From Thiothrix winogradskyi (GTDB taxonomy: Bacteria; Pseudomonadota; Gammaproteobacteria; Thiotrichales; Thiotrichaceae): 64,000 nt of DNA. The notes under the pieces are model-generated. The model searched no databases and was not told the DNA's origin. It saw only the letters and a program-made list of their open reading frames with translations. How positions within the stretch are numbered: the first letter of the stretch is position 1; each line of letters begins with the position of its first letter. Below are positions 32,645 through 40,207 of the stretch, one piece after another. A program made the position numbers and the translations under genes. The stretch spans positions 2,232,001 through 2,296,000 of the forward strand of contig NZ_CP091244.1 in the NCBI RefSeq assembly GCF_021650935.1, read 5' to 3'.

Positions 32645-33979
32645 ATGGCAAGAAAATATTTCGGTACAGATGGGATTCGCGGCAAAATCGGGCGTTATCC
32701 GATGACCCCTGACTTTGTATTAAAATTAGGTTGGGCGGCAGGAAAAGTGCTGGCAAGTAACGGGCATCCCCTAGTGTTGATTGGTAAGGATACCCGGATT
32801 TCCGGTTACATGCTGGAGTCTGCATTACAAGCCGGTTTAGTGGCAGCAGGGGTCAATATCCGTTTATTGGGGCCGATGCCTACACCGGCGGTAGCGTATT
32901 TGACCCGTGCGTTCCGCGCTTCTGCGGGCATTGTGATCAGTGCTTCGCACAATCCGTATGATGATAATGGACTGAAGTTTTTCTCTGGTGACGGCACAAA
33001 ATTACCCGATGAAGTAGAAGAAGAAATCGAGCGTTGGCTGGATATGGATTTTAAAACCGTGTCTTCTGATGAGCTGGGTAAAGTCGAACGTGCTAAAGAC
33101 GCGGCTGGGCGTTACATTGAATTTTGTAAACGTGCATTGCCGAATAGTGTTTCACTCAAGGGTTTGCGGATTGTCGTCGATTGCGCCAATGGCGCGACTT
33201 ATCACGTAGCACCCGATGTGTTCGGGGAGCTGGGCGCAGAAGTCATTGCAATAGGCAACACGCCTGATGGCATCAATATCAATGAAGCGTGCGGCGCAAC
33301 CCATGTGGATGGTTTGTGCGATGCCGTTTTACGTTATCGTGCTGATCTTGGCATTGCCTTGGATGGTGATGGTGATCGTTTGATCATGGTGGATCAGCGC
33401 GGCGATACGGTCGATGGCGATGAAATTCTCGCGATTATTGCGCACCACCGTCATGCTGAAGGCAAATTGCACGGCGGAGTGGTTGGCACGCTGATGAGCA
33501 ATCTTGGTTTGGAAAAATCCATTCAGGCGTTGGGCGTACCGTTTTACCGCGCTAAAGTCGGCGACCGCTACGTGATTGAGCAAATGACCCAGCACGATTG
33601 CGATTTGGGTGGCGAATCATCCGGGCATATTATCGTGCGCAATTTCATCACTACGGGTGACGGCATCATTGCCGCGCTGCAAGTGTTACGGGCGATGCGC
33701 ATGAGCGGCAAGCCCTTACATGAGCTGAAAAGCGTGATGGCAAAATACCCGCAAACCCTGATTAATGTGCCGACCAAGCACAAGATTAATCTGGATGAAT
33801 CCGTTGCGATTCAGGATGCAGTGCGTCAGGTTGAGCAACAATTGGGTAATCGCGGACGGGTATTGTTGCGTGCCTCCGGCACTGAGCCATTGATTCGGGT
33901 AATGGTGGAGGGTGAAGATCCTCACGAAACCGCTGAATTGGCAGAGCAAATCGCCAGTGCGGTGCGGGCTGCCGCCTGA
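32645..33979 (+). CDS. glmM: Phosphoglucosamine mutase
   Basis: A 444-residue enzyme making glucosamine-1-phosphate for UDP-GlcNAc. The phosphoserine loop ISASHNPYDDNG places the catalytic serine at residue 101; the metal loop is DGDGDR near 240-246; the sugar loop GESSGH near 325; the phosphate loop RASGTEPLIRVM near the end. Follows folP by 21 nt, as in E. coli. Confidence 0.96.
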   Translation: MARKYFGTDGIRGKIGRYPMTPDFVLKLGWAAGKVLASNGHPLVLIGKDTRISGYMLESALQAGLVAAGVNIRLLGPMPTPAVAYLTRAFRASAGIVISASHNPYDDNGLKFFSGDGTKLPDEVEEEIERWLDMDFKTVSSDELGKVERAKDAAGRYIEFCKRALPNSVSLKGLRIVVDCANGATYHVAPDVFGELGAEVIAIGNTPDGININEACGATHVDGLCDAVLRYRADLGIALDGDGDRLIMVDQRGDTVDGDEILAIIAHHRHAEGKLHGGVVGTLMSNLGLEKSIQALGVPFYRAKVGDRYVIEQMTQHDCDLGGESSGHIIVRNFITTGDGIIAALQVLRAMRMSGKPLHELKSVMAKYPQTLINVPTKHKINLDESVAIQDAVRQVEQQLGNRGRVLLRASGTEPLIRVMVEGEDPHETAELAEQIASAVRAAA

Positions 33980-34055
33980 CCTACCCGGAATGAAGATTGA
34001 TTTCCAACGCTTATGCAGGTAATCTTTCGCCCTTGCTTGAAAGAGAGGTGGAGTT

Positions 34056-34808
34056 ATGCGTCAGAAATTGGTTGCAGGTAACTGGAAACTAAACGGGTCA
34101 AAGGCGAGTATCGAGTCTTTGATGGGTGGCATTCTAGCCGGGCTGGAAGGCATGGATAATGTGGCGGTGGCAGTTTGCCCACCTTACGTCTACATTCCCA
34201 TGACTCAAACGCTGGTGGCCGGAAGCCGTATCGGTCTGGGTTCTCAGGATATTGCTGATCAAGACGCAGGGGCTTTCACTGGCGAAGTTTCCGGGGCAAT
34301 GCTCAAGGAATTTGGCTGTGACTACGCGATTGTCGGTCATTCTGAACGCCGTGCGATTTACGGCGAGCAGGACGCTGATACTGCACGTAAGTTTGCTGCT
34401 GCACGTAAGTACGGTCTGAAACCAATTCTGTGTGTGGGCGAAACGCTGGAAGAGCGTGAAGCAGGCATTACCGAAGCGGTTGTGGCACGTCAACTGGATG
34501 CAGTGATTGCGCTGGAAGGCGTGGAAGCACTGACTGACGGTGTGATTGCTTACGAACCGGTGTGGGCGATTGGTACGGGTAAAACCGCTAGTCCGCAACA
34601 GGCGCAGGATGTCCATGCTTTTATTCGCGGTAAATTAGCGACGCTGAATGCAGTGGTCGCGGCGAAGGTACAAATTTTATACGGTGGCAGCGTCAAAGGT
34701 GCGAATGCTGCTGAATTGTTTGCAATGCCGGATATTGACGGTGGCTTGATTGGTGGTGCATCTCTGGATGCCAACGAATTTCTGGCTATTTGCAAAGCCG
34801 GTAACTAA
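34056..34808 (+). CDS. tpiA: Triosephosphate isomerase
   Basis: A 250-residue TIM barrel interconverting dihydroxyacetone phosphate and glyceraldehyde-3-phosphate. Active-site landmarks: NWKLNG (K at ~11), the catalytic His in IVGHSERR (~95), the catalytic Glu in YEPVWAIGTGK (~168) and the phosphate loop LYGGSV. GAGAGGTGGAG precedes the ATG. It sits 16 nt before secG. Confidence 0.96.
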   Translation: MRQKLVAGNWKLNGSKASIESLMGGILAGLEGMDNVAVAVCPPYVYIPMTQTLVAGSRIGLGSQDIADQDAGAFTGEVSGAMLKEFGCDYAIVGHSERRAIYGEQDADTARKFAAARKYGLKPILCVGETLEEREAGITEAVVARQLDAVIALEGVEALTDGVIAYEPVWAIGTGKTASPQQAQDVHAFIRGKLATLNAVVAAKVQILYGGSVKGANAAELFAMPDIDGGLIGGASLDANEFLAICKAGN

Positions 34809-34824
34809 GGTTAATAAAAACGCT

Positions 34825-35271
34825 ATGTTATACAATGTCTTGTTGATCATGTTGATCGTTGTTTCTGTTGCCATGATTGTGTTAATTCTGATGCAGCAGG
34901 GTAAGGGTGCGGATGCGGGTGCTGCGTTTGGCAGTGGGGCGTCAGGTACGGTATTTGGGTCGCAAGGTTCTGCCAACTTTTTGAGTCGCACGACGGCGAT
35001 TTTGGCAACGCTTTTCTTTTTACTGGCATTGGCATTAGCGTTTCTGGCTTCAGGGCGTACTATTCAATCGGGCAGTATTATGGAAGCGGTTACGCCAAGT
35101 GGTCAAGCGGTGGAAACCGCAGCACCGGTGCCAAACAGTGACGTACCGCCTACACCTGCTGCGCAAGAAGCTGCCACGAGTGACGTGCCGCCTGCACCAG
35201 CCGCTAAGACTGAAGAAAAATCAGAAGAAGTGCCTAAGGACGCAGAAAAACCCGTGCAAGAGTCGAAGTAA
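34825..35271 (+). CDS. secG: Preprotein translocase subunit SecG
   Basis: A 148-residue SecG. Two membrane segments (~1-22 and ~52-75) with the conserved cytoplasmic loop LMQQGKGADAGAAFGSGASGTVFG between. The last ~65 residues are an Ala/Pro/Glu/Lys-rich extension with no fixed structure, longer than in E. coli SecG (110 residues). SecG assists SecYE-SecA protein export. The ATG at 34825 begins the family N-terminus (MLYNVLL). Confidence 0.92.
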   Translation: MLYNVLLIMLIVVSVAMIVLILMQQGKGADAGAAFGSGASGTVFGSQGSANFLSRTTAILATLFFLLALALAFLASGRTIQSGSIMEAVTPSGQAVETAAPVPNSDVPPTPAAQEAATSDVPPAPAAKTEEKSEEVPKDAEKPVQESK

Positions 35272-35282
35272 TAGCATAGAAT
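35254..35282 (+). promoter_or_regulatory. Candidate promoter of tRNA-Leu
   Basis: GTGCAA and TAGAAT are 17 bp apart, with a GC-rich GCGCC discriminator and the tRNA starting 13 nt after the -10 box. The -35 box is poor. Confidence 0.35.
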
Positions 35283-35295
35283 ATGCGCCTGCTTT

Positions 35296-35380
35296 GCCGA
35301 CGTGGTGGAATTGGTAGACACGCTATCTTGAGGGGGTAGTGGCGCAAGCTGTACCGGTTCGAGTCCGGTCGTCGGTACCA
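35296..35380 (+). tRNA. leuU: tRNA-Leu (GAG)
   Basis: An 85-nt type II tRNA. Acceptor GCCGACG pairs with CGTCGGT, discriminator A and encoded CCA; anticodon stem CTATC/GGTAG with loop TTGAGGG gives anticodon GAG; a long variable arm is present; T-loop GTTCGAGTC. It follows secG as E. coli leuU does. Confidence 0.95.
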
Positions 35381-35385
35381 TACAT

Positions 35386-35420
35386 AAAAAGCCTGTCATC
35401 GTAAGATGATGGGCTTTTTG
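35386..35420 (+). terminator. Intrinsic terminator after tRNA-Leu
   Basis: AAAAAGCC-TG-TCATC, loop GTAA, GATGA-TG-GGCTTTTT, followed by GCTTTTA. It ends the secG-tRNA transcript before the nuo operon. Confidence 0.85.
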
Positions 35421-35604
35421 CTTTTATGCCTAATTCTTGCTAAAACCTGACAATACCCACTTTGGGGAATTAATCTGTGGTTCATGCGCCGTTATATTCG
35501 ACTGCATAAAGAAATAATGATACAAACAGTAAGTGTTTGGAATCATGCATCACAGACGACCGGGTGGTTTGGAGAGAACGCCACGGTTTGCACCAGGAGT
35601 TAGT

Positions 35605-35961
35605 ATGCTAGGAGAATACCTTCCCATTCTCGTTTTTCTGGCAGTCGGTTTTGGCTTAGCAGTGGTATTGCTAGGTTTGGGGTTGCTTGCAGGCCCGCGC
35701 CGACCAGACGCAGAAAAAGATTCACCGTTCGAGTGCGGCTTCCCCGCGTTTGAAGACTCTCGTATCAAATTTGACGTGCGCTACTACCTCGTCGCCATCC
35801 TTTTCATCATTTTCGATCTTGAAATCGCCTTTTTGTTCCCTTGGGCCATTGTGCTCGACTCCATTGGGGTGTTCGGCATCGTGGCGATGGGTATTTTCCT
35901 GACTATCCTGATTGTTGGTTTCATCTACGAGTGGAAAAAAGGGGCATTGGAATGGGAGTAG
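35605..35961 (+). CDS. nuoA: NADH-quinone oxidoreductase subunit A
   Basis: A 118-residue membrane subunit with three hydrophobic segments and the conserved loop DSPFECGFPAFEDSR, FDVRYYLVAILFIIFDLE. AGGAG lies 6 nt before the ATG at 35605. First gene of the nuoA-N operon; overlaps nuoB by 10 nt. Confidence 0.95.
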   Translation: MLGEYLPILVFLAVGFGLAVVLLGLGLLAGPRRPDAEKDSPFECGFPAFEDSRIKFDVRYYLVAILFIIFDLEIAFLFPWAIVLDSIGVFGIVAMGIFLTILIVGFIYEWKKGALEWE

Positions 35962-36428
35962 AAGGGGTTCTGGAGAAAGGCTTCGTCACCACGACAGCCG
36001 ATGCCTTGATCAACTGGGCGCGTACTGGCTCGTTGTGGCCGATGACCTTTGGTCTGGCGTGCTGCGCGGTCGAAATGATGCACGCGGGGGCTTCACGTTA
36101 CGATTTGGACCGTTTCGGTATTGTGTTCCGCCCCAGTCCGCGCCAATCGGATGTGATGATCGTGGCAGGAACGCTGACCAACAAGATGGCTCCGGCGTTG
36201 CGCAAGGTCTATGATCAAATGGCGGAACCGCGTTGGGTGATTTCGATGGGGTCTTGCGCCAATGGTGGCGGTTACTACCATTATTCCTACGCGGTGGTGC
36301 GCGGATGTGACCGGATTGTGCCGGTGGATATTTACGTACCCGGTTGCCCGCCAACCGCTGAAGCCCTGCTGTATGGCATTATCCAGTTGCAGAATAAAAT
36401 TCGTCGAACCAACACGATAGCGCGGTAA
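35952..36428 (+). CDS. nuoB: NADH-quinone oxidoreductase subunit B
   Basis: A 158-residue subunit binding cluster N2 next to the quinone site. The vicinal cysteines C37-C38 (GLACCAVEMM), SMGSCANGGGYYHYSY and VPGCPPTAE supply the four ligands. The ATG at 35952 is inside the end of nuoA. Confidence 0.96.
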   Translation: MGVEGVLEKGFVTTTADALINWARTGSLWPMTFGLACCAVEMMHAGASRYDLDRFGIVFRPSPRQSDVMIVAGTLTNKMAPALRKVYDQMAEPRWVISMGSCANGGGYYHYSYAVVRGCDRIVPVDIYVPGCPPTAEALLYGIIQLQNKIRRTNTIAR

Positions 36429-36431
36429 TTC

Positions 36432-37145
36432 ATGGCTGTATCACTCGAATTTGTTAAGGATTACGTTCAGGAAGGACTCGGCGATAAGCTGTCAAGCAGC
36501 GTTCTGGCGCACGGCGAGTTGACCTTGGAAGTGGCCGCTGAACATTGGCTGGAAGTGGCGCGTTTCCTGCGGCACGATTCCATGTTGGATTTTGCGCAAC
36601 TGACCGATTTGTGTGGGGTCGACTACCTCACGTATGGTGATGTCGAATGGGATGTGACCATTGCTTCGCGCAGTGGCTTTAGCCGTGCGGCACAAGCCAC
36701 CGAAGCGGATCCGTTTGATTTTGATGCGCAGGAAGAGAGTGCTCAGTTCGCGGGTAAACGTTTCGCGGTGGTAATCCACTTGTTATCGGTGAGCCGTAAT
36801 CTGCGTATCCGGGTGCGCACACGCTGCGATGACAACAATTTTCCGGTAGTGGCATCGTTGGTGGACATCTGGAGTTCGGTGAATTGGTACGAGCGTGAAG
36901 CGTTTGATCTGTTTGGGATTATGTTCAGTGGACACCCGGATTTGCGCCGCATCCTCACCGACTACGGTTTTGTCGGACACCCCTTCCGTAAAGATTTTCC
37001 GCTCATCGGGCAGGTTGAAATGCGTTACGATGCTGAGCAAAAGCGCGTCATTTATGAGCCTGTATCCATTGAAGCGCGGGTGTTGGTGCCGCGCACTATC
37101 CGCGCTGACCAGCGTTTTTCCCCAGCCGTGGAGCGTGATGACTAA
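36432..37145 (+). CDS. nuoC: NADH-quinone oxidoreductase subunit C
   Basis: A 237-residue peripheral-arm subunit with the 30-kDa motif SVNWYEREAFDLFGIMFSGHPDLRRILTDYGF(…)HPFRKDFPL split by its loop. It is a separate gene from nuoD, as in most gammaproteobacteria outside the enterics. Overlaps nuoD by 1 nt. Confidence 0.95.
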   Translation: MAVSLEFVKDYVQEGLGDKLSSSVLAHGELTLEVAAEHWLEVARFLRHDSMLDFAQLTDLCGVDYLTYGDVEWDVTIASRSGFSRAAQATEADPFDFDAQEESAQFAGKRFAVVIHLLSVSRNLRIRVRTRCDDNNFPVVASLVDIWSSVNWYEREAFDLFGIMFSGHPDLRRILTDYGFVGHPFRKDFPLIGQVEMRYDAEQKRVIYEPVSIEARVLVPRTIRADQRFSPAVERDD

Positions 37146-38398
37146 TGCCTGAAATCCGCAATTTTACGCTGAACTTTGGCCCAGCTCACCCTGCCGCGCA
37201 CGGTGTGTTGCGTCTGGTGCTGGAAATGGACGGTGAAACTATCGTCCGTGCTGACCCACACATTGGCTTGCTGCACCGTGGTACCGAAAAGCTGGCAGAA
37301 AGCAAACCGTATAACCAAAGCATCGGCTACATGGATCGCCTCGATTACGTGTCAATGATGTGCAATGAACACGGTTACGTGCTGGCGATTGAAAAGCTGT
37401 TGGGAATTACCCCGCCAGAACGTGCGCTCTACATTCGTACCATGTTCGACGAAATTACCCGTATTCTCAATCACTTGCTGTGGATTGGCGCACACGCGCT
37501 GGACGTGGGTGCAATGACCATGTTCCTGTACGCTTTCCGCGAACGTGAAGATTTGATGGATGCGTATGAAGCGGTGTCTGGTGCACGTTTGCACGCCACG
37601 TATTACCGTCCGGGCGGGGTTTACCGCGATTTGCCGGATTCCATGCCGCAATTTTTACCCAACCGTTTCCGCACTGAAGCCGAAGCCAAGCGTTTGAATG
37701 CCAATCGCGGCGGTTCGTTGCTGGATTTCTTGGAAGATTTCACCAACCGTTTTCCCGGTTATGTGGATGAATACGAAACCCTGCTGACCGATAATCGCAT
37801 CTGGAAACAGCGTCTGGTCGGGATTGGCGTGGTGTCACCGGAACGTGCGCTGCAACTCGGTTTCAGTGGCGCAATGCTACGCGGTTCGGGCGTGGAATGG
37901 GATTTGCGCAAGAAGCAACCGTATGCCGCCTACGACAAAATGGATTTCGATATTCCGGTGGGAACACACGGCGACAGTTATGACCGTTACTTGGTGCGGG
38001 TCGAGGAACTGCGCCAGTCCAACCGCATTATCAAGCAGTGCATTGACTGGCTGCGCGTGAATCCCGGCGAGGTGATGCTGGAAGACAGCAAAGTTGCCCC
38101 GCCAAAACGCGCTGAGATGAAGCAAGACATGGAAGCGTTGATTCAGCACTTCAAGCTGATGACCGAAGGCTATTGTTTGCCGGAAGGCGAATCGTATGCA
38201 GCGGTGGAACATCCGAAGGGTGAATTTGGTTGCTACATTGTGTCGGACGGCGCGAATAAGCCGTATCGCTTAAAAGTTCGTGCGCCAGGGTTCGCGCATT
38301 TATCGGCTCTGGATGAAATGACCAAAGGTCACATGCTGGCTGACGTGGTGGCGATTATCGGCACCCAAGATATTGTTTTCGGGGAGGTTGACCGTTGA
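37145..38398 (+). CDS. nuoD: NADH-quinone oxidoreductase subunit D
   Basis: A 417-residue 49-kDa-type subunit forming the quinone pocket with NuoB. Seen: NFGPAHPAAHGVLRLVLE, HIGLLHRGTEKL, the YMDRLDYVSMM loop and the final DIVFGEVDR. Stop overlaps the nuoE start (TGATG). Confidence 0.96.
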   Translation: MPEIRNFTLNFGPAHPAAHGVLRLVLEMDGETIVRADPHIGLLHRGTEKLAESKPYNQSIGYMDRLDYVSMMCNEHGYVLAIEKLLGITPPERALYIRTMFDEITRILNHLLWIGAHALDVGAMTMFLYAFREREDLMDAYEAVSGARLHATYYRPGGVYRDLPDSMPQFLPNRFRTEAEAKRLNANRGGSLLDFLEDFTNRFPGYVDEYETLLTDNRIWKQRLVGIGVVSPERALQLGFSGAMLRGSGVEWDLRKKQPYAAYDKMDFDIPVGTHGDSYDRYLVRVEELRQSNRIIKQCIDWLRVNPGEVMLEDSKVAPPKRAEMKQDMEALIQHFKLMTEGYCLPEGESYAAVEHPKGEFGCYIVSDGANKPYRLKVRAPGFAHLSALDEMTKGHMLADVVAIIGTQDIVFGEVDR

Positions 38399-38919
38399 TG
38401 ACTGAACATCCTATCACGATGCTCAAGCGCAAAAGCGACTTGCTCAGCCATCACGAGCGTGAAGACATTGATAGCTGGTTGGCACGCTATCCGGCGGATA
38501 AAAAGCAATCGGCATTGCTGGCGGCGTTACGTGCGGTGATGCACGAAGATCACTATTTATCCCGTGAAAAAATGGATGCGGTGGCAGATTATTTAGGCTT
38601 GCCCGAAATTGCAGTGTATGAAGTTGCCAGCTTTTACTCCATGTATGAAATGGATGCAAAAGCAGCGGCGAAGTACAGCATCTCAGTTTGTACCAATGTC
38701 TCCTGCATGTTGTGCGGTTCGGATGTGATTCTCGATCATGTTGAGAAAAAGCTGGGCATTAAGCTGGGCGAATCCACGCCAGATGGTAAATTCTTCCTCA
38801 AAGTCGAAGAAGAGTGCCTCGCCGCGTGCAGCAGTGCGCCAATGATGCAGGTCAACCACGTATACCACACCCATCTCACCCCTGAAAAAGTGGATGAGAT
38901 TTTGGACGGACTGGAGTAA
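38398..38919 (+). CDS. nuoE: NADH-quinone oxidoreductase subunit E
   Basis: A 173-residue thioredoxin-like [2Fe-2S] subunit (cluster N1a). Cysteine ligands lie in SVCTNVSCMLCG and EECLAACSSAP. The start ATG at 38398 shares a base with the nuoD stop codon. Confidence 0.94.
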   Translation: MTEHPITMLKRKSDLLSHHEREDIDSWLARYPADKKQSALLAALRAVMHEDHYLSREKMDAVADYLGLPEIAVYEVASFYSMYEMDAKAAAKYSISVCTNVSCMLCGSDVILDHVEKKLGIKLGESTPDGKFFLKVEEECLAACSSAPMMQVNHVYHTHLTPEKVDEILDGLE

Positions 38920-38923
38920 GCAC

Positions 38924-40204
38924 ATGGCAAATCAAGTCTGTTTCATTACGACCCAATTTGGCGACCAAGCTCACACGCTGGAAAGCTACCTCAAAGTAGG
39001 CGGTTATCAGGCATGGCGTAAAATTCTGGCTGAAAAAACACCTGCTGAAGAAATTATTGATACGATTAAAGATTCTGGTTTACGCGGGCGCGGTGGTGCG
39101 GGTTTCCCCACCGGCATGAAGTGGAGCTTTATGCCGCGCACTATGCCGGGGCAAAAATACATCGTGTGCAACTCGGATGAATCCGAACCGGGTACGTGCA
39201 AAGACCGCGACATCTTGCGTTTCAACCCGCACGCGCTGGTCGAAGGCATGGCGATTGCGGGTTACAGCATTGGCGCGACAGTGGGTTACAACTACATGCG
39301 CGGCGAGTTTATGGATGAACCGTTCATCCATTTCGAGCAGGCTGTGAAAGAAGCCTACGAACTCGGTTTGCTTGGCAAAAATATTCAAGGCAGTGGCGTT
39401 GATTTTGACCTGTACGGCACGCTCGGTGCGGGTGCCTATGTGTGTGGCGAAGAAACCGCTTTGCTGGAGTCGCTGGAAGGCAAAAAAGGTCAGCCGCGTT
39501 TCAAGCCGCCATTCCCTGCCAGTTTCGGTTTGTACGGTCGCCCGACCACGATTAATAACACTGAAACGCTGTCTTCCATTCCGGTGATTATGCGCAATGG
39601 CGGCAAGTGGTTTGCCGATTTGGGTGTGAAGAATTCCGGCGGCGAAAAGCTGTTTTCGATGTCTGGGCATTTGAACAATCCGGGCAATTTCGAGATTCCA
39701 ATGGGAATGCCGTTCCCTGAACTGCTGGCGCTGGCTGGCGGGGTGCGCAACGGACGCAAGTTGAAAGCGGTGATTCCGGGTGGTTCGTCCGTTCCGGTGT
39801 TGCCGGGTGAGGTGATGATGGGTTTGACGATGGACTACGACACCATTGCCAAAGCGGGTTCGTACCTCGGTTCGGGCGCAGTCATCGTGATGGATGACAC
39901 CACCGATATGGTCAAAGTGTTGCAACGGATTTCACGTTTCTACTTCTCCGAATCCTGCGGGCAATGCACACCTTGCCGCGAAGGCACAGGTTGGTTGTAC
40001 CGGATGTTGACCCGCATTGTGGAAGGCAAGGGCAAGATGGAAGACGTTACGCGGCTCGAAGAGATTTCCCACAATATCGAAGGCCGTTCCATTTGTGCCT
40101 TGGGTGAAGCGGCAGCGATGCCGGTGTGGAGTTTCGTCAAGCATTTCCGTGAGGAATTTGAATACTACGTCAAGCACGGTCGTAGCATGGTGGGACAGGG
40201 GTAA
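38924..40204 (+). CDS. nuoF: NADH-quinone oxidoreductase subunit F
   Basis: A 426-residue NADH- and FMN-binding subunit. RGRGGAGFPTGMKW is the nucleotide loop, CNSDESEPGTCKDR binds FMN, and ESCGQCTPCREGTGW carries the N3 [4Fe-4S] ligands. The ATG at 38924 follows GGAG. Confidence 0.96.
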   Translation: MANQVCFITTQFGDQAHTLESYLKVGGYQAWRKILAEKTPAEEIIDTIKDSGLRGRGGAGFPTGMKWSFMPRTMPGQKYIVCNSDESEPGTCKDRDILRFNPHALVEGMAIAGYSIGATVGYNYMRGEFMDEPFIHFEQAVKEAYELGLLGKNIQGSGVDFDLYGTLGAGAYVCGEETALLESLEGKKGQPRFKPPFPASFGLYGRPTTINNTETLSSIPVIMRNGGKWFADLGVKNSGGEKLFSMSGHLNNPGNFEIPMGMPFPELLALAGGVRNGRKLKAVIPGGSSVPVLPGEVMMGLTMDYDTIAKAGSYLGSGAVIVMDDTTDMVKVLQRISRFYFSESCGQCTPCREGTGWLYRMLTRIVEGKGKMEDVTRLEEISHNIEGRSICALGEAAAMPVWSFVKHFREEFEYYVKHGRSMVGQG

Positions 40205-40207
40205 CAC

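Noticed and set aside
39080..39925. 281-codon minus-strand frame across nuoF
   Set aside because: Antisense of an intact, well conserved nuoF; composition typical of a shadow frame.
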